Origin: Biostraticola tofi
GTDB taxonomy: Bacteria; Pseudomonadota; Gammaproteobacteria; Enterobacterales; Enterobacteriaceae
Assembly (NCBI RefSeq): GCF_004343195.1
Contig: NZ_SMCR01000001.1
Location: 372,001-436,000, forward strand
Length of the DNA stretch: 64,000 nucleotides
Direction of reading: 5' to 3'
This document shows, one piece after another, positions 19,286 through 28,737 of this stretch. Every line of letters begins with the position of its first letter. The first letter of the stretch is position 1. A program made the translations under genes and the position numbers. The notes under the pieces were generated by a model. That model was not told the origin of the DNA. It saw only the letters and a list, made by a program, of their open reading frames with translations, and did no database searches.

Positions 19286-19927
19286 TCAGCGCTTAGCGCC
19301 GGCAACCGCTTCTTTAGCCAGTTCGGTAATGCGCGCATAATCGCCTTTTTCCAACGCATCAGCCGGCACCAGCCAGGAACCGCCGATGCACAGCACGCTT
19401 TTCAGCGCCAGGTAATCACGGTAGTTGCTCAACGAAATGCCACCGGTCGGGCAGAACCTGACCTGAGAGAACGGACCGGCAATCGCCTGCAGGGCTTTAA
19501 CGCCGCCGTTAGCCTCGGCCGGGAAAAATTTGAACTCTCGCAGGCCATGATCCATGCCCAGCATCAATTCAGACACGGTGCTGATACCTGGAATAAGCGG
19601 TATGGTGCCTTCCGTTGCTGCTTTGAGCAGCGGCTCGGTCAGGCCCGGGCTGATGGCGAACTGCGCGCCGGCGGCAGTCACTTCGGCCAGTTGCTGCGGA
19701 TTGATAACGGTACCGGCACCAATAATAGCTTCAGGCACTTCCTTAGCGATGGCGCGAATGGCATCCATCGCGCATTCGGTACGCAGAGTCACTTCCAGTA
19801 CTCTCACGCCGCCGGCCACCAGAGCCTTGGCCAGGGGTACTGCAGTTTCCAGTTTGTTGATAACGATAACCGGTACGACCGGACCCGATGTCAGGATGGT
19901 TTCCGCGCTAGTTTTCCAGTTGTTCAT
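19286..19927 (-). CDS. eda: KDPG/KHG aldolase Eda
   Basis: Cleaves 2-keto-3-deoxy-6-phosphogluconate to pyruvate and glyceraldehyde-3-phosphate, the final step of the Entner-Doudoroff and hexuronate pathways. The Schiff-base Lys lies in the [11 protein letters not shown] segment (about 133). The 213 residues match E. coli Eda. The normal partner edd, which would lie between eda and zwf, is absent, so here Eda would mainly serve uronate (KdgK-derived) catabolism unless edd lies elsewhere. Confidence 0.96.
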   Translation of the reverse strand: MNNWKTSAETILTSGPVVPVIVINKLETAVPLAKALVAGGVRVLEVTLRTECAMDAIRAIAKEVPEAIIGAGTVINPQQLAEVTAAGAQFAISPGLTEPLLKAATEGTIPLIPGISTVSELMLGMDHGLREFKFFPAEANGGVKALQAIAGPFSQVRFCPTGGISLSNYRDYLALKSVLCIGGSWLVPADALEKGDYARITELAKEAVAGAKR

Positions 19928-20114
19928 TGCTTACTGTCTCCTGTCTTGCCCTACAGGCAAGGATAATGAAATGGCAGATCCGCCAGGGATCCGATAGAGG
20001 GCGTCAGACTGTACTGCCGCACCTGTGGCCATGTTTAAGTCTACGGGGCGCGTGTCATAGGACATGCGCGGTAAAACGCGCTGAAACCCTCGCTGTCATC
20101 CCGGCTGACGCCCG

Positions 20115-21590
20115 TTATTCGAACTCGTTCCAGGAACGGCCGTCGCGGGTTATCATCGCCACAGAGGCTATTGGCCCCCAGGTGCCCGCCTGATAAGGCT
20201 TAGGCGCGTCATTGTCGCTTTCCCAGGCTTCCATGATGGAGTCTACCCATTTCCAGGCTTCTTCAACTTCATCACGACGAACGAACAGCGCCTGGATACC
20301 GCGCATGGTTTCCAGCAGCAGACGCTCATAGGCGTCCGCCAGATGTTCCTGGTTAAAGGTTTCAGTAAAGCTCAAATCAAGCTTGGTGGTCTGCAAGCGA
20401 TGTTTATGATCAAGACCGGGCACTTTATTGAGGATTTCAATATCCATGCCTTCATCCGGCTGCAGGCGAATGGTCAGCTTGTTCTGAGGCAGTTCCTGAT
20501 AAGAATCGCGGAACAGGTTCATTGCCGGATTCTTGAAATACACCACCACTTCGGAACATTTAGACGGCAGGCGTTTACCGGTACGCAGGTAGAATGGCAC
20601 GCCAGCCCAGCGCCAGTTGTCGATATCGACCCGGATGGCCACAAAGGTTTCAGTACGGCTGGCTTTGTTGGCCCCTTCTTCATCCAGGTAGCCCGGGACT
20701 TTTTTGCCCTGCACGAAGCCACCGGTGTACTGGCCGCGCACGGTGGTTTCACGGACATTACTGTGATTGATCGGCCGAAGAGAGCGCAGCACTTTCACTT
20801 TTTCATCGCGGATCCGATCGGTGGTCAAATCGGAAGGCGGCGACATAGCGATCATGGTCAATATCTGCAGCAGATGACTTTGGATCATGTCACGCATCTG
20901 GCCGGCTTTGTCAAAATATCCCCAGCGGCCTTCGATACCCACTTCCTCGGCTACGGTTATCTGCACATGATCAATGGTGCGGTTATCCCAATTGGTGGCG
21001 AACAGGGAGTTGGCGAAGCGCAACGCCAGCAGGTTGAGCACGGTCTCTTTGCCCAGGTAGTGGTCAATGCGATACACCTGGCTCTCATCGAAGTATTCAG
21101 CGACCTGGTTGTTGATCACTCGGGAAGATTCAAGATCGGTGCCCAGCGGCTTTTCCATGACCACACGGCTGGGATCTTTATTCAGGCCAGCCTCACCCAG
21201 CCCTTTGCAAATAGCGCCAAAGGTATTTGGCGGCATGGCAAAATAGTTCACCGTTGCCCGGGATTTCTGATCCAGTTTTTCAGCAAGTTTGGAGAAATTC
21301 TTGGTTTCGTTGACATCCAGATTACAAAAATCGAAGCGACCGCTCAGCGCCTTCCACAACGTTTCATCGATCTTTTCTTTCATAAAGGTTTCGAGCGCTT
21401 CACGCACCACTTTGGTATAGGCTTTTACATCCCAGTCTGCGCGACCCACGCCGATGATCCGGGTTTCCGGGTGGATAGAACCGGCCTTTTCCAACTGATA
21501 GAGCGAAGGCAACAGCTTCCTTCTCGCCAGATCGCCTTTTGCGCCGAATATGACCAGATCACAGGCCTGGGCTATGGATGTTACCGCCAT
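20115..21590 (-). CDS. zwf: Glucose-6-phosphate dehydrogenase
   Basis: First oxidative step of the pentose phosphate pathway, making NADPH. The chosen start (MAVTSIAQACDLVIFGAKGD) gives 491 residues, as in E. coli, and has a good ribosome site (AGGAGAAAGAC). The substrate-binding RIDHYLGKE motif is near residue 180. The nucleotide-binding loop is GAKGDLA at about 17-23. A perfect HexR operator lies 25 bp upstream of the start, and hexR is divergent. An upstream in-frame Met would place the operator inside the coding region and is rejected. Confidence 0.97.
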   Translation of the reverse strand: MAVTSIAQACDLVIFGAKGDLARRKLLPSLYQLEKAGSIHPETRIIGVGRADWDVKAYTKVVREALETFMKEKIDETLWKALSGRFDFCNLDVNETKNFSKLAEKLDQKSRATVNYFAMPPNTFGAICKGLGEAGLNKDPSRVVMEKPLGTDLESSRVINNQVAEYFDESQVYRIDHYLGKETVLNLLALRFANSLFATNWDNRTIDHVQITVAEEVGIEGRWGYFDKAGQMRDMIQSHLLQILTMIAMSPPSDLTTDRIRDEKVKVLRSLRPINHSNVRETTVRGQYTGGFVQGKKVPGYLDEEGANKASRTETFVAIRVDIDNWRWAGVPFYLRTGKRLPSKCSEVVVYFKNPAMNLFRDSYQELPQNKLTIRLQPDEGMDIEILNKVPGLDHKHRLQTTKLDLSFTETFNQEHLADAYERLLLETMRGIQALFVRRDEVEEAWKWVDSIMEAWESDNDAPKPYQAGTWGPIASVAMITRDGRSWNEFE

Positions 21591-21614
21591 GTCTTTCTCC
21601 TCATGCAGGATGAT

Positions 21615-21629
21615 TGTAATTTTATTACA
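21615..21629. promoter_or_regulatory. HexR operator at zwf
   Basis: TGTAATTTTATTACA is a palindrome that fits the HexR consensus TGTARTWWWAYTACA. It lies 25 bp upstream of the zwf ATG. It predicts repression of zwf by HexR, relieved by 2-keto-3-deoxy-6-phosphogluconate. Confidence 0.85.
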
Positions 21630-21728
21630 TTTAAAATGTACTTTTTTGACACCATCCGATATGTGATCAGAAAAACCGCTGTTCATTCCACTTCAACGTC
21701 TAATGAGAACTGTGAAGGAGAGGGAATA

Positions 21729-21743
21729 TGTAATTTATTGACA
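21729..21743. promoter_or_regulatory. Possible second, weaker HexR-like site
   Basis: TGTAATTTATTGACA matches one half-site of the HexR palindrome exactly and the other half imperfectly. It lies between the first operator and hexR and could mediate autoregulation, or be chance in an AT-rich promoter region (the 326-bp zwf-hexR gap). Confidence 0.4.
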
Positions 21744-21916
21744 TTATTGTCCTTCAATTACAACTTTGAAAATTAGACACAGGTCATGTTCTGGTAAAAA
21801 ACCTGATCCCTGTCGCGGTTTAACTGCCTTTGCATACCGGCTCGTAGTATATTTCATTAAATCGGTAATGGTTTCACCTTTATGTGAAATCGGCAAATTC
21901 CATGAGCTATTCATCT

Positions 21917-22786
21917 ATGAACATGCTGGAAAAAATCACTACCCACCTTGAATTGCTCAGCAAGTCCGAGCGTAAAGTCGCAGAAGTCATCCTGCTGTCG
22001 CCACAGACCGCTATTCACGCCAGTATCGCCATATTGGCGCGAACCGCAGACGTCAGCGAACCCACAGTAAACAGGTTCTGCCGCCGGCTTGGCACCAAAG
22101 GATACCCTGACTTCAAACTCCATCTGGCCCAGAGTTTGGCGAATGGTACACCCTATGTAAACCGTAATGTCGATGAAAATGACAGTGTTGATTCATATAC
22201 GCACAAAATATTCGAATCGACCATGGCGAGCCTTGAGCATGTCAAGGCCAGCCTGGATATAGCCGCCATCAACCGGGCGGTTGATTTGCTGACGCAAGCG
22301 AAAAAAATATCTTTCTTCGGCCTGGGCGCTTCCGCAGCGGTGGCCCATGATGCCATGAACAAATTCTTTCGCTTCAACATTCCCATCGTCTATTCGGAAG
22401 ACATTGTGCTGCAGCGGATGAGCTGTATGAACTCAACTGAAGGTGACGTGGTGGTATTGATATCCCATACCGGCCGAACCAAGATGCTGGTCGACCTGGC
22501 GCAATTGGCCAGAGAAAACGATGCCACGGTCATTGCCATCACCTCGGAAGCTTCGCCACTGGCGCGCGAAGCCTCGCTGACTCTGGCGCTGGATGTGCCT
22601 GAGGATACCGATGTCTTTATGCCGATGATCTCGCGCATTGCGCAGTTGACCCTGGTCGATGTGCTGGCAACCGGTTTTACCCTGCGCAGAGGGGCAAAAT
22701 TTAGAGATAACTTGAAGCGGGTCAAGGAAGCGTTGAAAGAATCGCGCTTTGATAAAACTAATTCATCGATATCCAGAATCGATTAA
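21917..22786 (+). CDS. hexR: Transcriptional regulator HexR
   Basis: RpiR-family repressor: an N-terminal helix-turn-helix (about 1-77, with SEPTVNRFCRRLGTKGYPDF) and a C-terminal SIS sugar-phosphate-binding domain (about 120-260). It controls zwf and other central carbon genes in response to KDPG. The start MNMLEKITTHLELLSKSERK equals that of E. coli HexR, giving 289 residues. An upstream Met would add 11 residues without family support. It is divergent from zwf and precedes pykA. Confidence 0.95.
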   Translation: MNMLEKITTHLELLSKSERKVAEVILLSPQTAIHASIAILARTADVSEPTVNRFCRRLGTKGYPDFKLHLAQSLANGTPYVNRNVDENDSVDSYTHKIFESTMASLEHVKASLDIAAINRAVDLLTQAKKISFFGLGASAAVAHDAMNKFFRFNIPIVYSEDIVLQRMSCMNSTEGDVVVLISHTGRTKMLVDLAQLARENDATVIAITSEASPLAREASLTLALDVPEDTDVFMPMISRIAQLTLVDVLATGFTLRRGAKFRDNLKRVKEALKESRFDKTNSSISRID

Positions 22787-22978
22787 TACCGTATTATACG
22801 AGCATAACCTCTCCTGAAGGACGCGGACCATCCAATCCGCCAGCGCCAGTTCAGAGATGAGGACGCAGTGTACAGAGCATTATCGGGTGCCGAAGGTCAT
22901 TGACTATCGACTGACGCCGATTTCAGGCATATCCGATGTTTCGCAACGCCAATAATATCCAAGTCAACGGAGTTATCG

Positions 22979-24421
22979 ATGTCCAGACGGCTAAGAAGAA
23001 CCAAGATAGTGACGACCCTCGGCCCAGCAACCGATCGCGATAATAATCTGGAAAAGGTTATTGCCGCCGGTGCCAACGTCGTTCGCCTCAACTTTTCCCA
23101 CGGCACCGCCGAAGATCACCAGATAAGAGCCAACAAAGTGCGTGAAATAGCCGCCAGGCTGGGTCGGCATGTGGCTATCCTTGGCGATCTGCAGGGTCCT
23201 AAAATACGCGTTTCAACCTTTAGGGAAGGCAAGATATTTTTAAGCGTGGGCGATAAGTTCGTCCTGGATGCCGACCTGGCTAAAGGCGAAGGCAACAGCG
23301 AACGGGTCGGCATCGACTATAAAGGCCTGCCGGGTGATGTGGTGTCGGGTGATATCCTGCTGCTGGATGATGGCCGGGTACAGTTGAAGGTGCTGCAGGT
23401 TGAGGGCATGAGCGTGTTCACCGAAGTAACGGTCGGTGGTCCATTATCCAATAATAAAGGGATCAACAAATTGGGCGGTGGCCTTTCGGCCCAGGCCCTG
23501 ACCGAGAAAGACAAGGCTGATATTATTACCGCCGCAAAGATTGGCGTTGATTACCTGGCGGTATCCTTCCCGCGCACCGGCGAAGATCTGAATCTGGCCC
23601 GCCGATTGGCGCGCGATGCCGGCTGTAACGCAAAGATCGTCTCCAAGGTCGAGCGTGCGGAAGCGGTAGCCACCGACGAGGCGATGGACGATATTATCCT
23701 GGCCTCGGACGTCGTCATGGTTGCTCGTGGCGATTTGGGGGTCGAAATCGGCGATCCGGAACTGGTCGGCATCCAGAAAAAACTGATTCGCCGGGCGCGT
23801 CAGCTTAATCGTTCAGTGATTACCGCTACCCAGATGATGGAATCGATGATCACCAATCCGATGCCGACCCGGGCCGAGGTGATGGATGTGGCCAATGCGG
23901 TACTGGATGGCACCGATGCAGTGATGCTGTCTGCTGAAACCGCCGCCGGCCAGTATCCGGCAGAGACCGTGGCCGCCATGGCCCGCGTCTGTCTTGGGGC
24001 AGAAAAAATTCCCAGCATTAATGTGTCCAAGCACCGTCTCGACGCCCAATTCGATAACATCGAAGAGGCCATTGCCATGTCCACCATGTACGCGGCCAAT
24101 CACCTCAAGGGCGTAAGCGCGATCATTTCGATGACCGAATCCGGACGCACCGCACTTATCATGTCGCGTATCAGCTCCGGACTGCCAATCTTTGCCCTGT
24201 CGCGTCATGAGCACACGCTGAACCTGACCGCGTTATATCGCGGGGTTACGCCGGTATATTTCGACAGTAATGGTGATGGCGTGGAGGCGGCGACCTATGC
24301 CGCCAATCTGCTGCGCGACAAAGGTTACCTGATGTCTGGAGACCTGGTTATTATCACGCAAGGTGATGTGATGAGTATGGTCGGCACCACCAATACCAGC
24401 CGCATCCTGCGGGTAGAGTAA
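22979..24421 (+). CDS. pykA: Pyruvate kinase II PykA
   Basis: Converts phosphoenolpyruvate and ADP to pyruvate and ATP; PykA is the AMP-activated isozyme. The 480 residues equal E. coli PykA. Active-site segments are visible: [17 protein letters not shown], the metal-binding [12 protein letters not shown] and [11 protein letters not shown]. It follows hexR by 192 bp with its own likely promoter and ends at a GC-rich hairpin facing lpxM. Confidence 0.97.
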   Translation: MSRRLRRTKIVTTLGPATDRDNNLEKVIAAGANVVRLNFSHGTAEDHQIRANKVREIAARLGRHVAILGDLQGPKIRVSTFREGKIFLSVGDKFVLDADLAKGEGNSERVGIDYKGLPGDVVSGDILLLDDGRVQLKVLQVEGMSVFTEVTVGGPLSNNKGINKLGGGLSAQALTEKDKADIITAAKIGVDYLAVSFPRTGEDLNLARRLARDAGCNAKIVSKVERAEAVATDEAMDDIILASDVVMVARGDLGVEIGDPELVGIQKKLIRRARQLNRSVITATQMMESMITNPMPTRAEVMDVANAVLDGTDAVMLSAETAAGQYPAETVAAMARVCLGAEKIPSINVSKHRLDAQFDNIEEAIAMSTMYAANHLKGVSAIISMTESGRTALIMSRISSGLPIFALSRHEHTLNLTALYRGVTPVYFDSNGDGVEAATYAANLLRDKGYLMSGDLVIITQGDVMSMVGTTNTSRILRVE

Positions 24422-24431
24422 GCCAATCCCG

Positions 24432-24462
24432 GCCCTGCGGCGCCCGTAAGGGCGCACAGGGC
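24432..24462. terminator. Hairpin between pykA and lpxM 3' ends
   Basis: An imperfect inverted repeat (GCCCTGCGGCGCCC ... GGGCGCACAGGGC) with a GTAA loop between convergent genes. Strong stem, no clear T-run. Confidence 0.5.
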
Positions 24463-24481
24463 TTAATCCCTCTCTGCCGGT

Positions 24482-25441
24482 TCAGATATCCTTGCGCTTA
24501 TAAGGCTGGATTTCACCGGGTTTGCGGGTTTTCAGCAGTTTCAAAATCCAGGTGTATTGCTCAGGATTCGGCCCCACCAGCTTTTCCACTTCCTCGTTCA
24601 TCCGACGCGCCACCTGCGCACTGTCGGCCTCGGCCAGATCGTCCATTGATGGCAGCACGTTGATTGTTAAACGGCCGGTTTTGGCATTGTAGACCGGAAA
24701 TAGCGGTACTACGGTGGCGCGGCAGATTTTCATCATCCGGCCGATAGCGGGCAGCGTTGCTTTGTAAGTGGCGAAGAACTCCACAAACTCACTGTGCTCA
24801 GGACCGTGGTCCTGATCGGGCAGATAATAGCCGCAGTAGCCCTGACGCACTGAGCTGATAAATGATTTTATGCCGTTTTCACGGGAATGGAGCCGGCCGC
24901 CGTAGCGTCGCCGGGCGCGATTCCAGAAATAATCCACCAAATCATTGCGTTGATGATGGAAAAAGGCCGCCAGCTGGTAGCCACGTGAGGCCAGCAGCAT
25001 CGCCGGCACATCAACCGCCCAGCCATGGGGCACCAGGAAGATGATTTTTTTCTGTTCTGCCAGCAGCTGATTGAGCTGCTGGTCACCGTTCCAATCAATG
25101 CGGCCTTCAACTTTATGCGGATCGCGGCAGGCCAGCTCGGCCATCAGCGCAATGGATTGCGGCGCACAGGCGAACATGTCGTCAATGATTTTTTCACGCT
25201 GCCGGCGAGACAAGGCGGGCATGCAATAGAGCAGGTTGATCCTGGCGCGGCGGCGGGCGCCGGTGGCAAATTTACCGACCAGACGGCCCAGGCCGCCGAG
25301 GACCGGATCCCGAAGGCGCGGCGGCACATAGGCAAATCCGGCCAGCAATCCCAGACCACACCAGGCGCCCCAATAACGGGGGTGATAAAACGTTTTTTTA
25401 AATACCGGTATAAATTCAGTTTGGCTGTTGTTTTGTTCCAT
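24482..25441 (-). CDS. lpxM: Lipid A myristoyltransferase LpxM (MsbB)
   Basis: Adds the final secondary acyl chain to Kdo2-lipid A at the inner membrane. The catalytic HX4D motif is seen as HGWAVD (H139, D144). The 319-residue frame starting MEQNNSQTEFIPVF fits the family. An in-frame extension of 31 codons upstream would run through the mepM-lpxM hairpins and lacks family support. It follows mepM in the same direction, as in E. coli. Confidence 0.95.
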   Translation of the reverse strand: MEQNNSQTEFIPVFKKTFYHPRYWGAWCGLGLLAGFAYVPPRLRDPVLGGLGRLVGKFATGARRRARINLLYCMPALSRRQREKIIDDMFACAPQSIALMAELACRDPHKVEGRIDWNGDQQLNQLLAEQKKIIFLVPHGWAVDVPAMLLASRGYQLAAFFHHQRNDLVDYFWNRARRRYGGRLHSRENGIKSFISSVRQGYCGYYLPDQDHGPEHSEFVEFFATYKATLPAIGRMMKICRATVVPLFPVYNAKTGRLTINVLPSMDDLAEADSAQVARRMNEEVEKLVGPNPEQYTWILKLLKTRKPGEIQPYKRKDI

Positions 25442-25494
25442 GCCACTCTCTGTGCTGTTAACTGTACAGGGCTCTGAATCCTGTATGGATGAGG

Positions 25495-25545
25495 CTCCCC
25501 GCGCGGGGAGGTCCAGGACAACGCCAGTTTTCACTGGCTGTCCTG
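25495..25545 (-). other. Two hairpins between mepM and lpxM
   Basis: Two neighbouring perfect inverted repeats fill the gap. The first is CTCCCC-GCGC-GGGGAG (25495-25510). The second is a nested structure at 25514-25545 in which outer arms CAGGACA/TGTCCTG enclose inner arms GCCAGT/ACTGGC with a TTTC loop. Lacking a T-run, they look like mRNA-processing, stabilising or attenuating structures that would separate mepM from lpxM expression. Confidence 0.5.
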
Positions 25546-25556
25546 AAGAGAAACCA

Positions 25557-26882
25557 TCAGTTGAATTGTAGCTGAGGCATGGCCTGCTTGACCTGAACCA
25601 GATAGTCGTTACGTTCTTTGCCAGTCAGACCTTCGGTACGCGGCAATTTGGCGGTTAACGGGTTAACCGCCTGCTGGTTTATCCAGATCTCGTAATGCAG
25701 GTGAGGTCCGGTGGAGCGGCCGGTATTGCCGGAGAGGGCTATGCGATCGCCTCGTTTCACTTTCTGGCCCGGTTTGACCAGCAGCTTCTTCAGATGCATG
25801 TAACGGGTCATATATTGGCGGCCATGGCGTATAGCGACATACAGGCCGGCGCCACCCCCATTTTTGCTGACGACCACTTCTCCGTCACCCACCGCCAGCA
25901 CCGGTGTGCCTACCGGCATGGCAAAATCCACGCCGCGATGGGGAGCGATCCGCCCGGTCACTGGATTCACCCGGCGTGGGTTGAAGTTCGAGGATACGCG
26001 GAACTGCTTGGTGGTGGGGAAGCGCAGGAAACCACGGGCCAGACCCGCCGCATCGCGATTATAGAATTTGCCGTCATCGGCGCGGAAAGCGTAATAATCC
26101 TTGCCGCCGGTGCGCAGGCGCACCCCGACCAGTTCGCTCTGTTCACTGCGGCCATCCAGCATTTCACGGGACATAAGCACGGCGAACTGATCGCCTTTAC
26201 GAAGCTTCCGAAAATCCAGCTGCCACTGCAACGCCTTGATAACTGAGGCAACTTCAGCGGATGACAGCCCAGCTGCCCTGGCGCTGGTGACAAAACTGCC
26301 GTTCAGCTCGCCGGCAATCGTGGTATTGCGCCATTCACCTACCTGATTGGCAATGCTTTCCTTGAACCCGCCGTCGATGCGATCGTACGTACGGGTTTCA
26401 CGCCGTGAAGATTCCCAGGTCATGCGCTGTAAATCGCCGGCCTCGGTCAGCGTCCAGGAGATTTGCTGGCCGATTTTCAGGTTACGCAGTTCAGGAAACT
26501 GGGTGGCGAGCTGGTTCACATCTGCGATATCGATTCCATACTGGGTCAGAATCGAACTCAGCGTATCGCCCGTCGAGACCACATATTCATGGACACCGGT
26601 CTCTCCGGCTACTTTTTCGTCAAGTTCGTCCTGAGGAATATCGTCGTCGTTATCGGGGGCGGTTTGTTCTAAAGGTTCGCTGGCTTCTGGGACCAGGGTG
26701 CGTAATTGGTTATTTTCAAGCGGGATAATTCTGCTGGTAGGTTCGTCCATCACTGGGGAATAAACATAGGGCCGCCAAACGGCGACCGCCAGTGTAACCA
26801 AAGATAACGACCCTAGCATTACGCGGTGTGGCCGCGGCAGATTGTTGAATGCTAGGGCGATAGATCGAGCTATCTGCTGCAC
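25557..26882 (-). CDS. mepM: Murein DD-endopeptidase MepM
   Basis: Periplasmic M23 (LytM) hydrolase that cuts D-Ala-mDAP cross-links to let the peptidoglycan mesh expand. A membrane anchor (about 20-38) is followed by an OapA-like and LysM region (about 95-200, including VSTGDTLSSILTQYGI). The LytM domain comes last, with zinc ligands in HRGVDFAMPVGTPV (about 315-319) and GPHLHYEIW (about 395). The 441 residues match E. coli YebA/MepM. It lies between znuA and lpxM, the standard order. Confidence 0.95.
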   Translation of the reverse strand: MQQIARSIALAFNNLPRPHRVMLGSLSLVTLAVAVWRPYVYSPVMDEPTSRIIPLENNQLRTLVPEASEPLEQTAPDNDDDIPQDELDEKVAGETGVHEYVVSTGDTLSSILTQYGIDIADVNQLATQFPELRNLKIGQQISWTLTEAGDLQRMTWESSRRETRTYDRIDGGFKESIANQVGEWRNTTIAGELNGSFVTSARAAGLSSAEVASVIKALQWQLDFRKLRKGDQFAVLMSREMLDGRSEQSELVGVRLRTGGKDYYAFRADDGKFYNRDAAGLARGFLRFPTTKQFRVSSNFNPRRVNPVTGRIAPHRGVDFAMPVGTPVLAVGDGEVVVSKNGGGAGLYVAIRHGRQYMTRYMHLKKLLVKPGQKVKRGDRIALSGNTGRSTGPHLHYEIWINQQAVNPLTAKLPRTEGLTGKERNDYLVQVKQAMPQLQFN

Positions 26883-26894
26883 AGATTCCTATCC

Positions 26895-27902
26895 TCATAT
26901 GTTCTTTTCCAGGCAGCTCACGTACTGGTTCGACAGGCTTAACAGAAAGTTTGCGTAACTTCCCTTATCCAATGCGATACCCATTCCCAAAGGGTCCAAA
27001 GTGCCTGTATGCACGGAGGTACCCTTGGCTACGGCGTTGATAACGGCTGGCCTGAATTGTGGCTCAGCAAAAATGCATGTGGCTTTTTGCTCAACCAACT
27101 GTGTTCTGATTTTGTGTAATGCCTGAGCACCAGGCTGTATTTCGGGATTAACGGTAAAATAACCCAGTGGCGTAAGACCATAGTGCGTCTCAAAATAGCC
27201 ATAGGCGTCATGAAATACGAAATACCCTTTGCCGCTGACCGGCGCTAGCATTGTAGCGATATTTTTGTCATTTTTTGTCAGCGACTGGTCGAAAAAGCGT
27301 AGATTATCGTCTAATTGCCGCTTTTTCTCTGGCATAAGATCCAACAATCTGTCGTGAATAGCAATAGCGGATTGCCTGGCGATGTCTGGCGATAGCCAGA
27401 TATGCATGTTGTATTCACCATGATGGTGATGCTCCTCACCGCTTTCATGATCATCATGAGCCTGATTCTCATCCTGATGCGGGTGCCCTTGGTTCTGGGG
27501 CTGATGCGGGTCTTCATGCTGGTGATGGCCTTCGCTGCCTTTCATCAGCAGCGGTGTGACAGTCGGCAGCTCCGCCAGGCTTATCACTTTGCCCGGCGCC
27601 ATCCCAGCCAGGGGCTTGGTCAGAAAGGCCTCCATTTCCGGCCCGACCCAGATGACCAGATCGGCGCTTTTCAGCCGCTGTACATCAGAAGGACGCAGGG
27701 CAAAATCGTGGGGAGAAGCGCCATCGGGTAGCAACACTTCCGTCGACGTCACGCCGTCAGCGATTGCGGCGGCGATAAATCCCAGTGGTCGCACCGATGT
27801 CACCACATTGCCCCAAGCCTGTCCCCCCAGACTGGCAAGCGTTAATCCGGTCAGGGCAAGCAGGCGCAGTTTATTTCTAGCTAACGGTGGGCACGGTTTC
27901 AT
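26895..27902 (-). CDS. znuA: Zinc ABC transporter periplasmic binding protein ZnuA
   Basis: Captures periplasmic Zn2+ for the ZnuBC importer. The signal peptide ends about residue 31 (GQAWG). Zinc ligands follow the family: [28 protein letters not shown] and a late Asp. The central His/Asp/Glu-rich loop is unusually long, with about 15 His between residues 130 and 165. I chose the Met of MKPCPP; an ATG 5 codons upstream (at 27917) is equally possible. It is divergent from znuCB across a Zur box. Confidence 0.95.
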   Translation of the reverse strand: MKPCPPLARNKLRLLALTGLTLASLGGQAWGNVVTSVRPLGFIAAAIADGVTSTEVLLPDGASPHDFALRPSDVQRLKSADLVIWVGPEMEAFLTKPLAGMAPGKVISLAELPTVTPLLMKGSEGHHQHEDPHQPQNQGHPHQDENQAHDDHESGEEHHHHGEYNMHIWLSPDIARQSAIAIHDRLLDLMPEKKRQLDDNLRFFDQSLTKNDKNIATMLAPVSGKGYFVFHDAYGYFETHYGLTPLGYFTVNPEIQPGAQALHKIRTQLVEQKATCIFAEPQFRPAVINAVAKGTSVHTGTLDPLGMGIALDKGSYANFLLSLSNQYVSCLEKNI

Positions 27903-27936
27903 CGGTCTGATTCTCATTAAGCAACTCTAGGGAGTG

Positions 27937-27959
27937 TTATGTTATAATAATCCAGTCTT
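27937..27959. promoter_or_regulatory. Zur box between znuA and znuCB
   Basis: The segment ATGTTATAATA (27939-27949) is identical to the core of the E. coli znu Zur operator and sits in the short divergent promoter region. It predicts repression of both znuA and znuCB by zinc-loaded Zur. Confidence 0.7.
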
Positions 27960-27978
27960 TTCACAACCGTAATTAATA

Positions 27979-28737
27979 ATGAGCAATCTCGTCGAGTTAC
28001 TTCAGGTGTCGGTTTCCTTTGGACAAAAACAGGTGCTGACCGACATTTCGTTTACCTTACGCCCCGGTCAGATCCTGACGTTGCTTGGCCCAAATGGCGC
28101 AGGCAAGTCAACGCTGGTCAGGGTGGTGCTGGGCTTAATCGCCCCTGATGCCGGCAAACTGCTGCGGGACAGCAGATTGCGCATCGGTTATGTTCCGCAG
28201 AAAATTCACCTGGACACCACCCTGCCCTTGACCGTCGAACGATTCATGCGTCTGCGCCCCGGCGTCAGTAAAGTGGAGATCGTACCGGCCCTGGAGCGGG
28301 TGCAGGCAGCGCATTTATTGCTGCAGCCCATGCAGAAGCTGTCCGGCGGCGAAATGCAGCGGGTGCTGCTCGCGCGGGCTCTGCTGAGTAAGCCTCAGTT
28401 GCTGGTGCTGGATGAACCGACTCAGGGGGTTGACGTCAGCGGTCAGGTGGCGCTTTACGACCTGATTGATAATTTGCGCCATACGCTGGGATGCGGCGTG
28501 CTGATGGTGTCCCACGATTTACACCTGGTGATGGCCAAGACCGATGAAGTCCTGTGCCTCAATCAACACATCTGCTGCTCAGGCACTCCGGACACCGTTT
28601 CAGCCCATCCTGAATTTATCGCCATGTTCGGTTACCAGGATGCCCAGCAGTTGGCTATCTATCGGCACCAGCATAACCATCGCCATGATCTGCAGGGATC
28701 GATTGTTAACGGACATCAGGGATGCAGTCATGATTGA
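27979..28737 (+). CDS. znuC: Zinc ABC transporter ATPase ZnuC
   Basis: Cytosolic ATPase that powers zinc import. Walker A is GPNGAGKST (about 37-45), the signature is [15 protein letters not shown] and Walker B is [12 protein letters not shown]. The His-rich C-terminal tail ([10 protein letters not shown]-like) is common in ZnuC. The 252 residues equal the usual length. Its stop overlaps the znuB start by 8 bp. Confidence 0.96.
   Translation: MSNLVELLQVSVSFGQKQVLTDISFTLRPGQILTLLGPNGAGKSTLVRVVLGLIAPDAGKLLRDSRLRIGYVPQKIHLDTTLPLTVERFMRLRPGVSKVEIVPALERVQAAHLLLQPMQKLSGGEMQRVLLARALLSKPQLLVLDEPTQGVDVSGQVALYDLIDNLRHTLGCGVLMVSHDLHLVMAKTDEVLCLNQHICCSGTPDTVSAHPEFIAMFGYQDAQQLAIYRHQHNHRHDLQGSIVNGHQGCSHD

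Noticed and set aside
21591-21686. Extended zwf start adding 32 residues
   Set aside because: It would cover the HexR operator, and the family start MAVT has a strong ribosome site.
20343-21776. A 477-codon open frame on the plus strand opposite zwf
   Set aside because: It is a mirror of the zwf coding sequence, arising from codon bias. It has no ribosome site or family features, while zwf is certain.
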